From contig CAZVED010000001.1 of the NCBI GenBank assembly GCA_964626205.1, positions 79,070 to 143,069 of the forward strand: 64,000 nt of DNA, given 5' to 3'. The position numbers were made by a program, and so were the translations under genes. The stretch comes from CAZVED01 sp964626205. GTDB lineage: Bacteria > Patescibacteriota > Patescibacteriia > SG8-24. Position 1 is the first letter of the stretch. Each line of letters begins with the position of its first letter. Below the pieces are notes generated by a model. That model had not been told where the DNA came from. It did no database searches and saw only the letters and a program-made list of their open reading frames with translations. Shown piece after piece: positions 60,741 to 64,000 of this stretch.

Positions 60741-62489
60741 TCAGCCGCGGAGTGCCGCGGCGATGAGTCCGGGGAGCTTGAGCCAGCTCGGTGATGCTTC
60801 GAAGTCCACGAGCTTGCGACCGATGACGTGCGTCATGCGGTTGTTCGCGAACCATGCAGGCTTCGGCTTCACGACGAGCGGACCGCGGATGACGGTCTTC
60901 TCGATCTGGTCGTCCGGGATGAGGTAGGTGTTGTGCACCCACCCGAGGCCGCTTTGGATGTTCCGGAGCGTCGCGCTCGGATGCCCGCCCCACGGCGTGG
61001 AGACGAATCCGTAGCCGAGCGCCGGCCAGTGGTTGATTCCCACTGTGCCGTAGCGGAGCATGCGCACCGCCTGGTCCAGCTCACTACCGCACGCCTTTTC
61101 GGTGCGCGGATCGATCATGATGCAGGTGTTGAGCGTGCCCCAGAGCGTGTCGTTACAGAACGACGTCGCGCTCGCGAGGAATTCCGCCGCATCCGATGCG
61201 GCAAGTTCCGTCACTGAGAGCATCGCGCAGAACGGTTCCTGCCGGAAGAGCGGGTTCATCACGTCGGCGGCGTCCACGTGGACGATGGTCCATGGAATCG
61301 TGCCGTGCGGCGTGAGGTCCTCCCCGGTTTCGGGGTCGATGCCGTTGAGCTTCTCGATGCGCGCGCCGAAGCGCGTGAGCTCTGCGTAGCGTTGCTGCGC
61401 GCCGGGGTAGTAGGCATGGCGCTCGCGCGTCGCGTACAAGGCACGCTTTAGCAAGGTGAGGAATCGCTCGCGTTGCGCCCAGCCTTTCGCGAGCACGAGC
61501 ATCTTCGCGGCGTTGCAGTTGAAGGAGCCGTTGTTCACCACTTGCGTGGTGACGTTCCATGCCATCGCCTTGAGCTCGTCCTCGGCGTAGTTGCCGGGAA
61601 CGATCATGACCGGGCTGATGTTGCCGAGCTCGGAGGTGATGGGTTTCGCGAGGATGGGCGTGTTCCGGAGCTTGCGCTGGTGGCGGATGGGTGCAGGGCC
61701 ACCCCAGACGATGCAGTCGTGCGTTTCTTCGGAGCCTGTCACATGCACGTCCGTCACGGCGTCGTGCCGCACGAGGTGTGTCCCTTCCTCCGCGCCGCCG
61801 GTCACGAACCGTAGGAGCCCATCGTCGATGAGCGGTGCGAAGGCCTTCAGGAAGACGGGTGTGAGGTACTCGTTCACCGGATTCATCTTCACGATGCAGG
61901 TGTTGCCGTGCGCGAAGATCTTGTACAGCGCGTCCATCGGCGGGATGGACGAGACGTTGCCGGCGCCGAGCACGAGCGAGACGCCGGGCGTCGCGTGATT
62001 CCGAACGTAGGCTTCGCGCGTGGACGTGAACAGGTCGGCATCATGTCGGAGCACGGTGCGCGCTTCGAATCCGGGGAACAGCATCGCGTCGTAGCGCGAG
62101 GTGGGGAATGTTAGCAGGGATACGTCGTCGGTTTCCCGGTGTATCGTCCACGATGGCGCGAGCCACCCGTGTTCGTCGGCATCGGTGCTGAGCCGTGTTA
62201 GCGTCTCCTTGAGGAGACGCAGGTTCCGTACCACGACGACTGGTCCGGCGAGCCATTCCTCGCCAGCGAGTGGTTCGCCGAAGTCGTCGAACGGGATGCG
62301 TTTTGCCTTGCAGGAGACGCGTACCCACTCTTCGGCGTTGGCACGGACCGTCGCGATGGTCCTGCCCAGGATGCCGTTGATGTACGTGAAGTGCCAGGTC
62401 TCGTCGGTCGCGCATCGCGACAGCTCCGTGGCGCGCGCGGAGAGCGTGCGGAGCATGTCGTCCATGTCTGCTTGTGACGTTGGTGCCAT
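60741..62489 (-). CDS. Aldehyde dehydrogenase superfamily protein
   Basis: This 582-residue protein has the NAD-dependent ALDH order: GNVSSIPPMDALYKIFAHGN, VHVTGSEETH, ELGNISPVMIV (Glu about 286), FNCNAAKMLV with the catalytic Cys (about 325), and NPLFRQEPFCAML. GTVGINHWPALGY replaces the usual GxVxVN end. It is longer than typical (about 500) at the N-terminus, where ETWHFTYINGILGRTIA lies. The substrate is unknown; the sequence style recalls acyl-CoA reductase-like ALDHs. GGAGGG sets ATG 62489. Confidence 0.88.
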   Translation of the reverse strand: MAPTSQADMDDMLRTLSARATELSRCATDETWHFTYINGILGRTIATVRANAEEWVRVSCKAKRIPFDDFGEPLAGEEWLAGPVVVVRNLRLLKETLTRLSTDADEHGWLAPSWTIHRETDDVSLLTFPTSRYDAMLFPGFEARTVLRHDADLFTSTREAYVRNHATPGVSLVLGAGNVSSIPPMDALYKIFAHGNTCIVKMNPVNEYLTPVFLKAFAPLIDDGLLRFVTGGAEEGTHLVRHDAVTDVHVTGSEETHDCIVWGGPAPIRHQRKLRNTPILAKPITSELGNISPVMIVPGNYAEDELKAMAWNVTTQVVNNGSFNCNAAKMLVLAKGWAQRERFLTLLKRALYATRERHAYYPGAQQRYAELTRFGARIEKLNGIDPETGEDLTPHGTIPWTIVHVDAADVMNPLFRQEPFCAMLSVTELAASDAAEFLASATSFCNDTLWGTLNTCIMIDPRTEKACGSELDQAVRMLRYGTVGINHWPALGYGFVSTPWGGHPSATLRNIQSGLGWVHNTYLIPDDQIEKTVIRGPLVVKPKPAWFANNRMTHVIGRKLVDFEASPSWLKLPGLIAAALRG

Positions 62490-62532
62490 GGCACCCTCCT
62501 TTGTGGAAGCATGGGCAGGGTCGCCCGACGCC

Positions 62533-62561
62533 ACTTCAGCAGGATACAGACGCGCGGTCAA
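62533..62561 (-). promoter_or_regulatory. Promoter of ALDH gene
   Basis: TTGACC, 17 bp ending TGC, TGAAGT reading leftward. Confidence 0.6.
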
Positions 62562-62568
62562 TGCCCGC

Positions 62569-62597
62569 TTGACCTTGAAGCGAGGACGGCGTAAGGT
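62569..62597 (+). promoter_or_regulatory. Promoter of lipoprotein 62634-63305
   Basis: TTGACC, 17 bp, TAAGGT; divergent from the ALDH promoter. Confidence 0.75.
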
Positions 62598-62633
62598 CGA
62601 GTGTCCCGCCTGACGCGGGAGACGGAGGAAGAC

Positions 62634-63305
62634 ATGATCTTTCGCATCACTCGTTTCTTCATGATCGTCGCATGTTTCGCGCTTGCGGTCGCCGCCTGCG
62701 CAGCCAAGGAGAGCTACGTGCTCGACGAGTACGTTCTGCAGATCGGCGCGGACCGCCAGGAAGCGCAACGCGCGATGGATTTCGCTGGACCGCTCCTCAT
62801 GGAGGACTGCACGGACCGCGCCAGCTCGGTCGGCACCATGCCGCTCGTGGACCGCGTGCAGTTCGCGCAGGAGCTCATGGAGGTAATCGGTGACGTGACC
62901 GGTAGCACGGTCACGCGCATCATCTTCGTCGATCCGGCGGAAGCGAACGGTGAGACCGGCGGCATGCTGGACGGCTCGCTTACTCCCGGTTGCGGCAGGT
63001 GCCGCATCGGCAAGCGATACACTACGTTCCTCGAGGAGCGGCATGCGCACGTCGTGCGAGGCGCGCTAGGGCAAGCGGAAACGTCGAAGCTCGATTACCG
63101 CGTCCGCAGCACGCTCAAGGGCGTCTGCGAGCCGGGTATCCGGGAGACGCTCTTCTACTACCTCGCGTACGCGACGTATCTTCCAGGGCGCAGCGCGCGG
63201 ATGCACGGCGAAGGCTTCGAGCGGTTGGTTCAGGTCATGATGTTCGCCATCCCGCTCGGCGAGAAAGTCGACGAGCCGGGCGCGTGGTACGTGAAGGTGC
63301 ACTAG
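62634..63305 (+). CDS. Hypothetical lipoprotein (223 aa)
   Basis: Signal MIFRITRFFMIVACFALAVA, A then Cys; outer domain helical with VLDEYVLQIGADRQEAQRAM, PGCGRCRIGKRYTTFLEER and ETLFYYLAYATYLPG. GGAGGAAGAC precedes the ATG. No family was assigned. Confidence 0.68.
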   Translation: MIFRITRFFMIVACFALAVAACAAKESYVLDEYVLQIGADRQEAQRAMDFAGPLLMEDCTDRASSVGTMPLVDRVQFAQELMEVIGDVTGSTVTRIIFVDPAEANGETGGMLDGSLTPGCGRCRIGKRYTTFLEERHAHVVRGALGQAETSKLDYRVRSTLKGVCEPGIRETLFYYLAYATYLPGRSARMHGEGFERLVQVMMFAIPLGEKVDEPGAWYVKVH

Positions 63306-63314
63306 CTGACGTTT

Positions 63315-63348
63315 GACCGGGTCCTTCATGGGCCCGGTCTTTTCTTTT
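63315..63348 (+). terminator. Intrinsic terminator
   Basis: GACCGGG / CCCGGTC hairpin followed by TTTTCTTTT. Confidence 0.9.
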
Positions 63349-63397
63349 CCGAGCGCAGTGATAAGGTGGCGACGTATACAAGGAAGAGGTTCTTTTG

Positions 63398-63928
63398 ATG
63401 ACGGCACAGAAGTATTTCATTGGGATTCCGCTTGCGGAGGGCGAGCGTGAGGCAATCGAGGAATTGCGCGCGTTTATCGAGCGTCGGTTCGGTCTCGCGC
63501 AAACGAAGCGGATTCCGGCGCATTTCACGCTGGTGCCGCCGTTCATGGCCGAAGATATCGGCATGGTGGAGCAGCAGGTCCGGCTCCTTGCGGGCATCGT
63601 TCCTGCGTTTCCTGTGGCGACGGACGGGTTCGGCTCGTTCGATACGCATACGTGGTACATCGGCTGCGTACGGTCGTCGACATTGTTGCATATGAAGTAC
63701 TTGTTGCGCGGCGCCGTCGAAGCATCCGGATGCACGCTCCCTCCGAATCTCGGAGACACATTCCACGTGAGCGTCGCGGTCGACGTTCCGACACCGGAGC
63801 TGCACGCGGAGATTGGCGCGTTCCTCGCGAACATGTCGCCGATGAAGGCCCTCACCATCGGTGCGATCACGGTGTATCGCCGCGGTCCGGAGCGGTGGGA
63901 AGAGGTCTGCCGGTACCGTATGGGGTGA
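63398..63928 (+). CDS. 2H phosphoesterase (2'-5' RNA ligase family)
   Basis: This 176-residue protein has two H-x-T/S motifs, AHFTLVPPF (about residue 42) and FHVSVA (about 122), each in a half of the symmetric LigT-like fold. YFIGIPLAEGERE at the start and a C-terminal GAITVYRRGPERW fit the family. Members open cyclic 2',3' phosphates or join RNA ends. ATG 63398 is preferred over TTG 63395. Confidence 0.88.
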   Translation: MTAQKYFIGIPLAEGEREAIEELRAFIERRFGLAQTKRIPAHFTLVPPFMAEDIGMVEQQVRLLAGIVPAFPVATDGFGSFDTHTWYIGCVRSSTLLHMKYLLRGAVEASGCTLPPNLGDTFHVSVAVDVPTPELHAEIGAFLANMSPMKALTIGAITVYRRGPERWEEVCRYRMG

Positions 63929-63946
63929 ACGTCGTGGAGGAGCTTT

Positions 63947-63975
63947 GACCGGTCCCTGAATGGGGCCGGTTTTTG
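63947..63975 (+). terminator. Intrinsic terminator
   Basis: GACCGGTCC / GGGCCGGT hairpin followed by five T. Confidence 0.85.
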
Positions 63976-64000
63976 TCATCTTGCACGAGCTCGTGGAAGC

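Overview
The window is about 64 kb of GC-rich (close to 60 percent) bacterial DNA with very dense, short-operon gene packing. TGA is used as an ordinary stop, tRNAs carry an encoded CCA, and many genes encode small secreted or membrane proteins. Together with a sortase and LPXTG surface protein, L,D-transpeptidase, MurD, YibE/F, DUF4173, DUF389, a bacterial translin and secreted beta-helix proteins, this points to a Candidate Phyla Radiation (Patescibacteria) genome, most likely metagenome-assembled (there is a 100-N scaffold gap at 53242-53341). The phylum is inference; no rRNA gene lies in the window. Use of TGA as stop argues against the code-25 lineages (Gracilibacteria, Absconditabacteria).

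Layout. 1-9.2 kb: end of an unknown gene, an SLT-like secreted protein, a GT4 glycosyltransferase and metallophosphoesterase, a small basic protein-translin-MurD operon, and a DEAH helicase. 9.2-16.4 kb: palindromic repeat elements, small hypothetical genes, a DNA polymerase III delta-prime, BNR lipoprotein, ribosome recycling factor and methyltransferase run, a two-gene operon of tiny membrane proteins, and a roughly 440-nt structured RNA with its own promoter and terminator. 16.4-21.2 kb: glyQS, M16 peptidase, tpiA and TPR protein followed directly by tRNA-Thr, tRNA-Tyr and tRNA-Thr, then rpmG. 21.3-27.9 kb: metzincin lipoprotein, ExbB/ExbD-like motor operon, GIY-YIG protein, a palindromic element, typA, methyltransferase and L,D-transpeptidase. 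28-34 kb: ABC-2 exporter, membrane cupredoxin, YibE/F, pseudouridine synthase and RlmI-like methyltransferase. 34.3-43.4 kb: GH31 lipoprotein, HD phosphohydrolase, TrpF-like barrel, HU, EngB, DUF4173, methyltransferase. 43.4-47.5 kb: surface-display locus (DUF3494/LPXTG protein, sortase, PAS protein, PAS-histidine kinase with a probable -1 frameshift site). 47.7-64 kb: DUF389, lipoproteins, SGNH protein, DUF1338 protein, beta-helix protein, tRNA-Trp, release-factor-like protein, RGG DEAD-box helicase, Fe-type superoxide dismutase, Maf, aldehyde dehydrogenase and a 2H phosphoesterase.

Regulation is unusually readable. More than 25 intergenic sites have a TTGACA-like -35 exactly 17 bp from a TAnnnT -10, usually with TG(N) before it. 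Several genes start only 8-10 nt after the -10 and must be leaderless or nearly so (GT4, holB, glyQS, GIY-YIG, yibE/F, arfB). In several places the next gene's promoter is built into or directly abuts the previous gene's intrinsic terminator.

The best candidates for something new are the unassigned structured RNA (15.6-16.07 kb), the PAS-kinase frameshift in the sortase operon, the ExbB/ExbD-like operon in a cell with no flagellar or TonB genes in view, the tiny membrane-protein pair, and a set of unrelated long palindromic elements.
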